Part shown: piece by piece, positions 1 through 13,095 of the stretch | Numbering within the stretch: position 1 is the first letter of the stretch | Layout of the letters: the number at the start of each line of letters is the position of its first letter | NCBI RefSeq assembly: GCF_958979055.1 | Contig: NC_084892.1 | Coordinates: 2,807,501-2,871,500, forward strand | Length of the DNA stretch: 64,000 nt | From: Alnus glutinosa | Lineage: Eukaryota > Streptophyta > Magnoliopsida > Fagales > Betulaceae | Direction of reading: 5' to 3' | Notes under the pieces: generated by a model | Seen by the model: the letters and a program-made list of their open reading frames with translations, nothing else | Told to the model about the DNA's origin: nothing | Databases searched by the model: none | Translations under genes and position numbers: made by a program

Positions 1-4
1 GTAC

Positions 5-390
5 CAGTGAAGGTGCTCCCTTAAATAAGGATCACTGGGGCCAGGAACATCTGGGTCAGTCATGACCTGAAATACAAAGGATGGGGCACGAGGTGCAAAT
101 AAGATCAAGAAGACTTTAATAATAGAGATATAAAGCAACATTTTAATGATGAAAGAGAAATGAGAAGGAAAGTGGGAGTTCCAGTAGTATACCAGTGTGA
201 AAAAAGATCTCATATCGCCTCCTTGAATCTCAACCCTAGGTTTGGTGGTTACTGAGGAAGGATAGAGCTCATGCCCGTTGCAGACTTGCTTGTTGTTGTA
301 AGTGACAGACATTTTCATGGTTGGCGTGAAAGAATCAAGAACATCTCCTATGACTCTCCCAACAATCAGAGGTTCTGATGTTCTTGCCAT
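5..390 (-). CDS. TFL1: TFL1/CENTRORADIALIS-like protein, first two exons (partial)
   Basis: This is a phosphatidylethanolamine-binding family protein of the TERMINAL FLOWER 1 type, which by family knowledge binds FD-type bZIP factors and delays flowering. Exon 1 is 193-390 (66 codons from ATG at 390-388) and exon 2 is 5-66 (62 bp, the length typical of exon 2 in this family). Intron 1 (67-192) has GT-AG ends, and a donor follows exon 2 at positions 4-3, so the remaining exons lie beyond the left edge. The protein contains [37 protein letters not shown] and [18 protein letters not shown]. The His in REHLHW is the residue separating TFL1 (His, repressor) from FT (Tyr, activator). The N-terminus resembles rosaceous TFL1 more than CEN, but clade placement is inferred. 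The start is the first in-frame ATG. Confidence 0.95.
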
Positions 391-487
391 TGGAGGAGGG
401 AGAAAAGGAGAGCTAGAAGTGAACCCCTGAGATTGTATGAGATGATAACTCTGGAGTTTGTTATTGGGTATGGAAGTAGAAGCAGCA

Positions 488-495
488 TATTTATA
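488..495 (-). promoter_or_regulatory. TATA box of the TFL1-like gene
   Basis: On the minus strand this reads TATAAATA, about 100 bp upstream of the ATG, a normal distance for a plant TATA box plus a short 5' UTR. No other good TATA candidate lies closer. Confidence 0.6.
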
Positions 496-3400
496 CTACT
501 TTAAAGTTCCATGCAATTCATTAATTTGAGATCGAATGTGCATGGCTTGAGATTAAGTATAGAAGAATAGAATATAGGACATCTAAAATTAAAAAGGTTA
601 CTGGACTGTGTGCTTCGTACCTCTCTCTCTCTCTCTCTCGTGTCGACCCATCTAGAACTTTAGTGGTTTGCCCTCTATAAAATCTAATGGGTATGTGAAT
701 CCGGCCCCCCTCACTCTCATGTGGGGTCCCTAGGAATTGGTTCTTCAGTGGTTTTACTCCTAGCTAGCCAATGAGTTTTCATTCAATGCATAGATGTTCT
801 TCTTTTGTCGAAGGCAGAGAAAAATATTGTAGAGGCGTATCACGTATGAGGTTTAATTAATAGTTTATTAAATTGGTCTATAAGATTTAAAATTGATCAA
901 ATTGCTTTTTAAAGTATGTTAAAGTATGTTCTTTTATGAGATCGCTCCCTTCGTACATTTGTCATTAGTGTTTATAATAAAATATGTGACACGTATGCAA
1001 TATTAGAAAACGCAAGACCTAATAAAATAGCCCAACGTGTATATATATGTGTGTGCAATTTCAGCTTGACATACATGTGCATGTGTGGAGCGATCCATCC
1101 ACGCCCTCATTAGCAGAGAGGGCGTGAGTAGGTCGTGACATATGCCCTTCATGAATAAGTAGGTTGTGACACGTGCCTTCCATAAATGAGTAGGTCATCC
1201 CATCCGCTAACAAAGAAGAGCGGTGGGTTCACTCCATTGTCCGGCCACTTTGTTCGATCGATCACTAGCGGTGGGTAAAGTTATTTTATTTGGTTCGACA
1301 CGATCTTATGCTTTAATTTTGTGCTATATTTTTGTTAAAACCCCTAATGACATGTGTACGGAATGAACAATTTGATAGTGGAACATACCTTAAAAGATTG
1401 ATTTGGACAATTTTGAACCTCAGAAGAGAGTAATTTAATAAAAAGGTTAAACGCATGTACCACGATCTAGATTATATTTCTGAAAACAATAGAAATAGTT
1501 TGAAGAAAGTAGATGATATCTTTGTTCAGAAAACAAAGTAGAAATAGCTTGGAAAAAGTTGACATGACGTACTGTCATTTATCACCAATATTTCAAATGA
1601 TAATATATAATTTGTTGACATTTATGTGGGCAAAACAGTCGCAAACAGTGGGATTATCAACATGTCGTTTGCATGTGGGTCTTAGCACCACCCTTATAAA
1701 TTTGCAAGTGGGTCCTCCTTTCTTTTCAAGTTGTCACTTCTGCTCTTTTTTAAAAGCATAAAGCAAGAAGAAGAAAACTTGCGGGGATTCTTCACGACGA
1801 ACATTCACAGGCCCTTAAAGGAAAATCATCTTTTGCATTTAAGGTTATAAAGTAGAAATTGTTGAACAGAAGTAATATATACATAGAACTTTCCACAATT
1901 ACATATGTACATGAAGAAATTTGCTATTTTCAGAGATTCTTTCAGGGCTCAGGGCATAAAGGAACTCCACCAAAAATGCCCTAGGCACTGCGTTGTTAGT
2001 GCTCACAGGTCATTTCAAATTAAAAGAGATTCAGTTCCAAGATTGGCAAGGGGAAGAAGGTGGATTTTCTATAACTAGAACCCCAAAGTACTTTTTCTGT
2101 ATATCCCACGCTGGACTTCATGTGATAATTCTAGCAGCACCACTACACCCCCATGCCCAAAGTTTCATCTCTCTCTCTCTCTCTCAATCTCTCTCATCTT
2201 TAGGTATTTACGCCTATTCTTTATTTTCTCCCTTTTTGTACACCATTCTTTGTCTAGTTTTTCCTAAATATTATAACATTATGTCTAACATTGAAAAGCT
2301 AGCTTCCAAGATTAATGCATATATATATATATATATATATATGAATATTGCTCATATATATGAGCAACATAGTCAGAAACTGCTGTAATCACATTCCAAA
2401 GCTATACTGCAGATTAGCCAACCAATAAATTAAGAAAATGCCCAATATGATCATGATCATAGTGGCATAGTATTTTGGCATCTTCGAAATGGTTTTCTTA
2501 TTTCTTTGAGGCCTAAGATAAATGCTTTCTTCTTTCATTTTTTTATGAGGCCTAACATAAGTGCAATTTTAGGTACTCTCCTTTTTGTTCTGATCGAGTC
2601 GAGTTAGGAATTAATATACTGCAAGTTTTACTACGTACATGTCTCTTACAAACTGATATGGTAATTCATGTGACACTTACTACACTAGCTATTAAAATGT
2701 AAACTGTCACGTTGTGTAGTCCACATAACACTTATCACGTTTACAAACTAACGCAATACTTATCAAGTCAGCCATTAAAATGTAGACTTCGATCTACGTG
2801 ACAATCATTTCCATAAAATATGGATTGTCATATTGTGAATTTGTAAGAGATTGCGTGTAGTGCAAGTTTTAATACCCTTAGCATTTTCTTTCGTTTTGGT
2901 AAGGAAATTTGGGTTTTTTCTTTCTTTTTTTTTGAAAAAAAAAAAAAAAAATCTTTTTAAGTTTAATGGCAATAGGTATTGAAAATTAATTTGCAATCTA
3001 CAAGGAAATTTGTACATAATTGAAGGGTTGTTGGTACTCTCCCTTAAGGAAATTTCTCAATAATATTTAACTATCAATAGTATTGTTCTCTCATCAACCA
3101 ATAAAGCTCTTACCGGGCGTAGCATCATAAACAAGCTAGCTAGAACCAAAAGCTATCAAGCTCTGTATTTAATTAGGAAATAGAGAACTCTAACTTTGAT
3201 TGTAGCCCTAGGGCCCATGTTGATCAATTGCTTCTTAATTTTATCCTTGAAATTTTCAGTAGAAAAATATTATAGGTGTATTTTATTTTCTTTCTCACCT
3301 TGTTAATTAATAAATGTATTGCTTCCTGCTACACAATAAAAACAAGCCCTTCTTTACCTCAAATTCATTTCCTCCCATGGGTTGCTTTATTCTTGTAAAT

Positions 3401-4234
3401 GACTTTCGTTTCTGTAATCTCTCTCTCTCTCTGCTTCAAGATGGTTGGGATGCGAACATGGCTTTCTGCTAAGGATTGGAATTTTTAATAATTTACTGTT
3501 CAAATTACTAATAATTTAAACCGTAAATGTGAAAGTTTTTACAGTTAATTAACCGGCCACGTAAGATATATTCGAATAAATAGGTCTCATAGGTAGATGC
3601 TCTTTCGTATTTCTTGTTCGAATCTAGCCATTCCAACATAAAAATTACTGAACCTCTATCCTTCTTCCAAAGCAGTTCGTGGGACTTTTTGGTTCGAATT
3701 CTTGGCCATGATGTATAGTTTTTCCATCCTAAGTGGTTCGGTGACTACTGTCTAGTCCATATATATGAATCCCACAAATTACACTGGCCTTCTTCCAAGA
3801 AAAATTCGCTACCACAAATACAATCTCAAACCGACTGGCTTTTCCAAGGCAGCTAGCAAATTTTTTTTTTTTAAAAAATCCAGATGAAAAATGGTCAAAT
3901 TTTCCCTTAAAATTGGAATAAGAACTTCTTTCAATTCATTACTTTTTAAAATTGACATATGTTTTTAAAGTACGTGAATCTTACATACATTTTTAAGAGT
4001 AATGTTATTTAATAAACTGTAATATAATGTGACTAACGCATAACTGAAATGATGTGACAATAAAAATTAGTCTTTAATTTTTTTACAAGTACTAATTCAT
4101 TAGCTGATTTTCACTGCCACATCATCAAATTATAAGACAATCGTATAATAATCTACTAAGTAAATGACATTACTGATCAGTTTTTAATAGGATTAATAAA
4201 TCACATTCATATAATTGTAAATTGCATTCAGCTT
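496..4234. other. Gene-free DNA upstream of the TFL1-like gene
   Basis: AT-rich sequence with no supported gene. It holds a short (CT)n tract (about 620-639), an (AT)n tract (about 2319-2342) and an A-run near 2937-2951. At about 1124-1198 there is a degenerate direct repeat of about 33 bp containing GTAGGTCGTGACA. One copy of a dispersed repeat carrying GTGACACTTA-type motifs lies at about 2640-2800. Open frames here are short and lack homology or codon character. Part of it presumably carries TFL1 regulatory sites, but none can be assigned. Confidence 0.6.
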
Positions 4235-4250
4235 TAATAATAGATGTCAA

Positions 4251-5311
4251 GCTGTACTACTCGAGTGTCTTCTTTTCTTAACGTTCACAAACACTGCTCT
4301 AGGGGGGGTGAGAGAGAGAGTGAGAGAAAGCTTCTACAGTCAATGAGGGGAAAGTGTGGTGGGTTGCCGGGGGAGGGAGGTTTCATGCCTCCCTCCTCCC
4401 GGTTTTGCTTCCTCTTCTAACTCTTTTAGGGCTAGAGAGGTTTTTGTTTCCTCTCTCGGTTGTTCCCAGTAGAGGCTAGAGTCTCCTAGCCACTAGGGCT
4501 GTGGAGTTTTGAGTCCTCCTAGTCCTTGTGACTATGGAGTGTGGTTTGGTTGTTAGTGTTGGTAGGTTTTTTTTGTTCTTGGCAGAATAACACTCTAGAG
4601 AGGCTCCGGAGGAGGAGAGACCGCCTCTTGTGTCACCGGCGGTGATGATTTTGGTGTGCTCCAGTTTTCTCATTCTTTAAGACCAGATCTACTCAGTTCC
4701 GCCAGCCTTTGGTCGACACGCATCCCCCAGTTGTGCTCGCCATTGTCCTCCGATTCTGCTGCTGCGTGATACGGCCGGTTCGCTCTCCGGTGACCGGCGC
4801 GTGATTATCACGCGCCAGAGTGTTTTCCACTCTGTGGCCGTGCGTGATGGCTACGTCCCACTTCTTTTGCCGTGTTTGGTGGCGATCGGGAGTTTATGGT
4901 GGTCGGCGGCTGCAGGGGATCTTCTGGTGCCGGCGCGTGTTCTACACGCGCCGTCTCCGGCAGTGCTTCTTCCGACGTCAGCTACTGTTTTTGGGTGTTT
5001 TCTTGTTGTTAATTACAGATTGTATTTGGCAGTATGCTCCGGGTTAGATTTAGCCTAATCATAGCTTCTTAGCACAGATTGTTTGTGACCGATTCCATAG
5101 TGCAAGTAGAGGCTCATATGTCAACGCATAGGCACCTTTCTGTTGACTAGGTTTTTTTGTAGCAACTGTCGGTATGGTCTGAGTATTTGGGGTAATTGTA
5201 TTGGGATAATTGTATTGTTCTGAATCCCTGTATTAGTCTGAGTTTGTCTCAGTCTGGTTGTAACCACGTTACCCTTGGGTGTTTTAATGAAATTATTCAA
5301 ATTTCTCTCAA

Positions 5312-5334
<23 letters not shown>
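4251..5334 (+). mobile_element. Retroposed element (LINE-like or LINE-derived) with 16-bp target duplication
   Basis: A 1.08-kb block ends in an (AAT)n tail and is flanked by an identical 16-bp direct repeat, TAATAATAGATGTCAA, at 4235-4250 and 5335-5350. A 3' A-rich simple tail plus a long target duplication is the mark of target-primed reverse transcription. The 5' junction TTT/AATAA resembles an L1 endonuclease site. Inside are a purine-rich 5' end, GC-rich stretches and a 3' end containing TTTTAATGAAATT, as in plant L1 elements. No reverse transcriptase is present. It could be a LINE reduced to its end regions, an unrelated non-autonomous retroposon, or a processed transcript; the first is preferred. 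An 85-codon open frame (4801-5058) has no recognisable domain. The six outer bases of the repeat overlap the AAT tail, so ten bases are fully independent. Confidence 0.7.

Positions 5335-5342
<8 letters not shown>
5313..5342 (+). repeat. (AAT)n microsatellite tail
   Basis: About ten AAT units form the 3' tail of the retroposed element and run into its 3' target duplication. Confidence 0.85.
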
Positions 5343-5350
5343 GATGTCAA

Positions 5351-6385
5351 ATTAATTGGTTGAATTAAAATAAAATATCCAATTTACTTTTAAAAAAACC
5401 TTTGTCCATTAAAAATTCGCAAGCATATATAGAACCAACCATATAAATAATAACACAAGAAACTATATAGGGCGTTAGTACATGCATTTAAAATGAATTT
5501 TATATCGATTATTAGTAATTCGAACAATAAATTATATAAAAATATCATACATTACTCAGATTATTAGTAATTTGGCCGACAAATTACTAGGCAGCAAAAC
5601 CTAGATACATACTGTCTTGACAATTTTCATTGTCATTATTTCGGATCAAGTGACAAAAAAATTTGTTTTATAAATTTTATTTTCTTTCTTCTTTTAATTA
5701 TTTTAAAAAATAAATAAATAAATAAAAAACTGGAGGTTGAGATTTCCGGTATAGGCAGCTTAGCCTTGGAATATAACATAGCAGAAAAGTTGACAGCGGC
5801 ACTCATTTTCCAGAGTCAAATGGTCTTTGGTTCCCAGCATCTGACCAAAGCTGCAAAAAGGCATAGATAGGGTTCGGTGAGACGTTGCCACATTTGACAG
5901 TTTGACACATGTCAACATAATATGTCCTATTTTTTGTTTGGATTCTATATTCCTTCTGTTGAAACTGAAGCATCAATTATTGTTCCCAAGCCAACTTGAG
6001 GGTGTTTGGTAGGTAACATATCATTGCAACGTGTGTAATTCCTTTTTCTTTTTCTTTTTTTTTTTCTTTTTTTTTTTTTTTTTAATTTGAAATGAATGGT
6101 TCACATTGTACCAACAATTTTAAAAAAAATTTAAAGGTAGCTTAAGTAGGTGTTCAGCCACATCCAACTGGCCATCGTGGCAGCAGGAACCATATCTCAT
6201 AGCAAGGGGATGGTTCAGCCCTTCCTTTAACCTTTTGAGATGCATTTATTTTCGAATATTGATATATATAAAGTCAAAATCATAGTGACACTTTTATAGT
6301 TCAGTTCAACTCATCTGATAAGTTGATAACAGATAATAATGTAAGCAATAGTTGAATCAAAACATGCCAGCGCATCAAACAGATG
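5351..6385. other. Gene-free AT-rich DNA
   Basis: No gene seen. It contains pyrimidine and poly-T runs near 6040-6083 and otherwise unremarkable sequence. Confidence 0.5.
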
Positions 6386-6501
6386 CACAATCATATAAAC
6401 AGTATATATATATATATAAAGCAAAAAAAAAAAAAAAAGAAGAAGAAGTTATGAGCCATTTGGGGGCGGCCGGCCAAATTTGTACTGTTTATATGATTGT
6501 G
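6386..6501. repeat. 19-bp perfect inverted repeat around an AT/purine core
   Basis: CACAATCATATAAACAGTA at 6386-6404 is exactly reverse-complemented at 6483-6501. The 78-bp loop holds (TA)n, an A/GA-rich tract and a GGCCGGCC octamer (about 6468-6475). Transcription would give a stable hairpin. No flanking duplication was recognised, so the origin is open. Confidence 0.75.
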
Positions 6502-6910
6502 GATCTATTTTTTTAGGGGCATTTTGTGCGCAATTTTTCTTGAAAACCCCTATACGACGTACATCAGTCGTTTTCTGTCATAGATGACGAAAATGACTAA
6601 TGAATAGGTAACATTGACAAACTCATAAACTTTAGGGGGGTTACATTGTCAATTTTTAAACATTTGATGTAATATCGAACAAGCAGTGAAACTTTCAAGG
6701 ATTAAATGTATTTTTCTTTTTCCTATATTTTATTTTTTGAATTTTATTTTATTTTATTTTTTTATTTTATTAAGGGTATTTTCATCATTGGAGAACATTG
6801 ACAATTTTTTGGTAGTTTGAGTAGACATTGTCCCGATTAAAAGTTCGGGAGGATATTGTCAATTGGGTGGTAGTTTGAGAGGGGTAAATTGACTCTTTTT
6901 ATTTTTATTG

Positions 6911-7092
6911 TCTAGTATATGTATTTTGTTTCGTTATCAAATAGCCATTTCCGTTTCAAAAAGTGTTACAAATGGTATCTATGAACATTTTATAAACGTA
7001 GTTGATACTTCCACCCAAAAACTCAATGGTCCGCCACGTCAAACTTATCAATGATTGCCACGAGTCTCACATGCCACATTAGTATTATCTAA

Positions 7093-7143
<51 letters not shown>

Positions 7144-7511
7144 AAACAAATTTAGGGTGTGGGTCAACCACCCCTTATGGTTGGCTTGGGATAGCCGACC
7201 TACCCTCTAAATTTTTTTCTTATATATATATATATATTTTCAAATAATATTAATGTGGCATATGAAACACGTGACACTATAAGATGTCCACACATGGATG
7301 GACTTAAAGGGAACTGGGAGGGCCAACCCACATCCTCCAAAAAAAAAAAAAAATTATGATGGCCCCTTTCAAAAAAAATAAATAAATCAATGTAGTTCAA
7401 CTTGTCTATAATTAAATCTCTAGTTATGTCCCCGTGCCTACGGATGTCATTTATGACATTTTTGCAAATTGAAATGGCTATTTGATGACGACACAAAACA
7501 CATGTACTAAA
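6911..7511. mobile_element. Non-autonomous element with long degenerate inverted repeats
   Basis: Two arms of over 100 bp are imperfect reverse complements. TCAAATAGCCATTT near 6937 pairs with AAATGGCTATTTGA near 7471, and CATGCCACATTAGTATTAT (about 7070) pairs with sequence near 7245. Outward pairing continues to about 6911 and 7511. The centre holds a 44-A run (7098-7141) and a CCACCCCTTATGG block. It codes for nothing. The family cannot be assigned because the ends are worn and no target duplication is clear. Confidence 0.6.
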
Positions 7512-8355
7512 AAAGTATTTAACCTTGAAACAAATAAAATAGGGTGACATAGAGAATTTTTGGTATTAAAGAACATTTAAGGTTATCAGTATTTGGGAGT
7601 GACGCTGGTCAAATTTTTTATTTTTTATTTTTTTTTTGGGGGGTGGGTTCAGGCAATCAAATATAAGTGTTCTAAGACCCTAAATCATATTGAAAATGTT
7701 TTTGTTTCTTTGTGGTGGTAGCTAAACGGAGGGAAATTTTGGAAATGGAAGGGAGGGTTTTTTTTTTTTCTTTGTGGTGGTGGTAGTCATTGCAGGGGAG
7801 GAAGGTTAGAATAGAGTAAGGAATGGCGGCCGGCCGAAAAAGTAGAAGAGGGTGCCACCCAAACTCCTGTGGGGACATGACACATAGAGCACAAATCATA
7901 GCCAAATGGGACAGGAGAATGAGAGTAGCAATCTTCCCTGAATGCTTGGACTAAGCTGCGAAAATATTTAGTTGATGATGTAGGCTAATCATACAAAAAT
8001 GTCATGCATGCATGTATGCTTGGACTAATCCCAACAAATAAAACGAGATTAGTGGGTGGAGGGTTGACATGGTTGCCACGTGAACTGTAACGTCAGTTCA
8101 GTGGCTGATCGATGTGATAAATCCCGTGTTGAATCCGAATTTTAATCTCTTTAGCCTGCATCTTTGGTTTGAACTTAGAGTAAATCCAGACCTACAACTT
8201 TTTTACAACTCTTTTTATAACTTGCTAAATTTTATATATGTCAAAAAAGGCATTTTCATTGTGCATATATGTCAGCAGAATTGAGTGTCAAACCAAGAAA
8301 TATGGGAGAAATTATAATATAATCATATGATTGTCAAACCAAGAAATACTCAACC
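7512..8355. other. Gene-free DNA left of the Copia element
   Basis: No gene recognised. It contains poly-T/G runs near 7617-7645 and 7760-7770, a GGCCGGCC motif near 7826, and a short direct repeat (TGTCAAACCAAGAAATA near 8286 and 8331). Confidence 0.45.
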
Positions 8356-8360
8356 TTTTA

Positions 8361-8588
8361 TATTGAGCTACACGTGTTAATTGAGCTGTATAGCTGTATT
8401 TAGAACATGTGTTTATTGAGCTGTATTTAGTTGGTTAGATGTCAGTTAGCTCGCTTGTTAAGCTTTAGCTTTAGTTAGTTTCTTTCTGCAGAAACTACAG
8501 CTTGTATAAATACTTTTTGTAAAGCTTCTTTTATTCATTCAATACAATTTGAGCAAATTCCAAATATTCTCTGTTTTCATTTCTAATA
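8361..8588 (+). repeat. 5' LTR of the Copia element
   Basis: It matches the 3' LTR at about 95%. It contains TATAAATA near 8504 as a likely promoter box, and GTAAAGC / TTCATTCAATACA sequences downstream. The termini read TATTG and TAATA, not the usual TG and CA. Confidence 0.9.
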
Positions 8589-11500
8589 TGGTATCAGAGC
8601 ATTTCTAAACCCTAGTTCTTCCGATTTTCTCTCAATCATCTGATTTTTCGTTCATCATCTGATTTCATATTGTTCATGCAATCCAATTCTTCCAGTTCAA
8701 CGATCTCTACAATGGATTCTAATCCATTGTATCTTCACCATAGTGACAGCTCTGGTTCAATTCTTGTTACTCAATTGCTCACTAGCGATAACTATTATAC
8801 ATGGAGCCAATCAATGTTCAAGGCCTTAACTGCCAAGAACAAACTTCAATTCATCAATGGAGATTTGTCGAGACCTCATTCTTCTGATCCAGATTTTTTC
8901 TCTTGGACTCGGTGCAACAATATGGTGTTATCTTGGATTATTAATTCCATTTCCAAGGAGATTGCAGCAAGCGTCATTTCCGTTGATTCTGCCGAAATCA
9001 TGTGGAATGATCTTTGTGATCGTTTCTCACAACAAAATGGGCCTTGAATCTTTCAAATCCAGAAGACAATTTCTGCCATGACTCAAGATGATCAATCGGT
9101 AAGCAGCTATTTTACTGCTCTCAAAGGTCTATAGGATGAATTCCTTATATATCGTCCATTACCGGTTTGTCATTGTGGCAAATGTTCCTGTGGTGTTCTG
9201 AAAACTCTCAGTGAGTATCATCATCAGGAATATGTTCTTCAGTTCCTCATGGGATTGAATGAGTCATTTTCTCATGTTAAAGGACAAATCTTGTTAATGG
9301 ATCCTTTTCCACCCATTAACAAGGTTATCCATTAACAAGATTTGCTCTTTAGTTGTTCAACATGAAGATTTCTGGCTCACTTAGCAAAATGCATCACAAT
9401 GCATCTGCCTTGTTGACTAAAGGTCCATCTTCATCTACTCGACCTACTGCTACAAATTCTTCTAACCCTCGATATGGCAAATTCAGTGCCAATCGAAAGG
9501 ATTGACTTACCTGTACACACTGTGGTGTTTATGGTCACACAATGGAGAAGTGTTACAGGCTACATGATTTTCCTCCTGGTTATAAATTCACCAAAGGCAA
9601 ATCTGCTACAGAACAGTATTCTGCTAATCAAGTTTCTGATATAGAATCATCATCTGCCACACTGCCCATCCTTCAAGACTAGATTCAACAATTATTTGCT
9701 ATGATCAAATCCAACAATCCGGATGTGGTTTCTTCCGTGAATCAGGTTGGAGTGCCTTCAAATCGACTTGTTTCTAACATGTTAGGTACTACTTTCAATC
9801 GTTTCCGTCATTCTGTTTTCTCTTCTATTTCATCTTTTCAAACTGCTTCCAAACTTGTCAATCATCCGTGGATCATAGACATGGGTGCCACTGATCACAT
9901 GATTTATTCTATTTCCTTTTTTACAATCGTAACATCTACTGTTTCCAAGTTTGTCAAGCTTCCTAATGGACAATTTGTTTCGGTAACACACATTGGTACA
10001 GTTAGAATTTCTGCTTCTTTGATTCTAACCAATGTTCTGTGTGTTCCTGCTTTTTCTTTCAATCTTATATCAGCAAGTAAACTCACAAAATTTTCTTCTT
10101 GTTGTCTCATATTTCTTGCTGATTTTTGCTTTATCCAGAACCTGTTGACATGGAGAATGATTGGAGTGGGTAAAGAACGTGGCAGCCTATTCCATCTACT
10201 CAACAAACCTGTTTTTTCCTTTATTTCCTCTGTTCCTTCAGCTCAAAGTTTTTCTGTTAAAACCATTTCTTCTGATGTATGACATTTCCGTTTGGGACAT
10301 TTGTCCAATTATAGAATAAAGCTACTTAGTCAACATGACTCTAGCATTACTGTTGATTCCAATAATTGCTGTACAATTTGTTCTTTGGCTAAGCAACATC
10401 GCTTGCCATTTCCTTTAAGTCATTCACTATCAAATAAATTTTTTGATTTACTTCATTGTGACATTTGGGGACCTTTCACTACTAATTCTCTTCATGGTGT
10501 TAAGTATTTTTCTCATAATTGTGGATGATTACTCTAGATTTACATGGGTTCATCTTATGGTCAGTAAATCTCAAACCCGAAATCTCCTTGTCTCCTTTGT
10601 TACTCAAGTTGAAACTCAATTCAATACTAAAGTCAAAATTCTGCGTATTGATAATGGTCTTGAGTTTCAATTACCTGCTTTCTATCAATCTAAGGGCATC
10701 ATTCATCAATTGAGCTGTGTTGAAACTCCTCAACAGAATTCTGTTGTAGAGAGGAAACATCAGCATCTTCTTAATGTGGCCCGAGCCCTCAGATTTCAAG
10801 CCAACCTTCCCTTATTTTTCTGGGGTGAATGTGTGCTTTCAGCTGCTCACATCATCAACAGAATTCCTACTTCTATCCTATCCAATAAAACTCATTTTGA
10901 GTGTCTTTTTTTAGTTGCTCATAGTTTTTCTCACCTTTGAGTTGTTGGCTGTCTTTGTTTTGCTTCTACTCTTACTAGAAATCGATCCAAATTTGATCCC
11001 CGGGCTACACCTTGTCTTTTTCTTGGTTACCCTTATCACGTCAAAGGTTACAAGTTGTTTGATCTTACTTCTCACACTGTTTTATTTCTCGGGATGTTAT
11101 TTTTCATGAGGATATTTTTCCTTATCATCCCTCTTTCAAATCTTCTAACTCTCAATTTTCTAATATTGTTCTTCCTATTCCTGTTTCAGATTCTTCTGTT
11201 TTATTTCCTTCTAGTTCTCCTTTAAATTCTATTTCTCCTAATATTCCTTCTACTTCTACTTCTTCTTCTAATAATGTAGATTCTGTTTCTATATCGTCTG
11301 ATATTTCTTCTAATATACATCATGTTCCTTTTGTTTCTAATCTTCTTGTTCGTAAGTCTTATAGAGTTACACACAAACCTAGTTATTTGCAGGATTTCCA
11401 TTGTCATTTGGCTATATCTTCTCACTCATCTCTATACATTTATTCACCGGATTCAGGTATTCCTTTTGCCCTTTCTTCTGTTCTTTCATATCATAAATTG

Positions 11501-13095
11501 TCACCTTCATACAAGCATTTTGTCCTTTCTGTTTCTACATCTATTGAACCACAATTCTATCACCAAGCATTTCAGCATGCTTGCTGGCGTGATGCCATGC
11601 AAGTTGAAATCAAGGCACTTGAGGATAATCATACCTAGAACCTTGTTCCTTTGCCTCGTAATAAAACTCCCATTGGCTCCAAATGGGTTTATAAGATCAA
11701 GCATAATTCTGATGGTTCAATTGAGCGGTACAAGGCTAGGCTTCTGGCAAAAGGATTCACTCAATGTGAAGGTTTGGATTATTTTGAAACTTTCTCTCCT
11801 GTGGCCAAGATCACCACTGTCCGATGCTTACTTGCTTTGGCAGCTATTCACAATTGGCATCTTCACCAATTGGATGTGAATAATGCATTTTTACACGGTG
11901 ATCTTGATGAAGAAGTCTTCATGAAACCTCATCTTGGTTTTATTTCCAAAGAGGACACTCGGGTTTGTAGGCTTAATAAATCCTTATATGGCTTGAAGCA
12001 AGCCTCTCGGCAATAGTTTTCAAAGTTTTCTTCTACTTTAATTCTTCATGGTTTCATTCAGTCTAAGTCGGACTATTTTCTTTTCACTAAGTCCACAGGC
12101 ACTTCATTTATGGCACTTTTGGTTTATGTGGATGATATTGTTCTTGCAAGCAATGATAGGCAGGCTATCACTGATCTTATTGTTTTCTTAAACACTCAGT
12201 TCAAGCTCAAAGACTTAGGCTCTTTACGGTTCTTTCTTGGCTTGGAGGTTGCTCGCTCGGATGGTGGGATTTCTCTTTGTCAAAGGAAATTTGCTTTGGA
12301 TATCCTGAATGATACTGGTCATTTGGCTGCTAAGCCATCTTCTTTTCCAATGCATTCCAATGCCAAGTTTTCTGCTTTAGATGGGGAGCTTCTTGATGAT
12401 CCTAAGTCCTATCGCAGATTGATTGGTAGGCTTTTGTATCTCTCTCTTACTCGGCCTGACTTAACATATGATGTTCATACCTTAAGTCAGTTTATGCAAT
12501 CTCCTCGAAAGTCTCATTTAAATGCTGTCTATCGCATTCTTCGGTATATTAAAGCTGCTTCTGGTCAAGGGTTGTTCTTTCCATCTTCTTCTTCTTCTTG
12601 TCATTTGAAGGTGTTTTGTGACTCCGACTAGGCTGGCTGCCCTGACACATGCCGATCTGTCTCTGGCTTCTATGTTTTTCTAGGTGATTCATTAATTTCT
12701 TGAAAGTCTAAGAAGCAGACCACTGTTTCCCGCTCTTCAGCTGAGGCTGAATACCGTTCCATGGCTGTTGTTTGCTGTGAAATCACTTGGTTATTTCATC
12801 TTCTCCAGGATTTTCAGATTCCACATTCTCAGGCTGCACTTCTTTTTTGTGACAGCAAGGCGGCTTTGCACATAGCTGCTAATCCGGTGTACCACGAACG
12901 AACTAAACACACACATTGAGATCGATTGTCATGTTGTGCGAGAAAAAATCCAACTTGGCTACTCTACATGTGTCTTTTTCCAATCAGCTTGCTGATTTAT
13001 TTACCAAAGCTCTTGGCTCTAAGGCTTTTCGTTCTTTGATGTCCAAGATGAACATTCACAACATCCATTGTTCATCTTGAGGGGGGGGGGGGGGG

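Noticed and set aside
1993-2388. 131-codon frame
   Set aside because: Runs through CT and TA simple repeats; no conserved motif and no gene signals.
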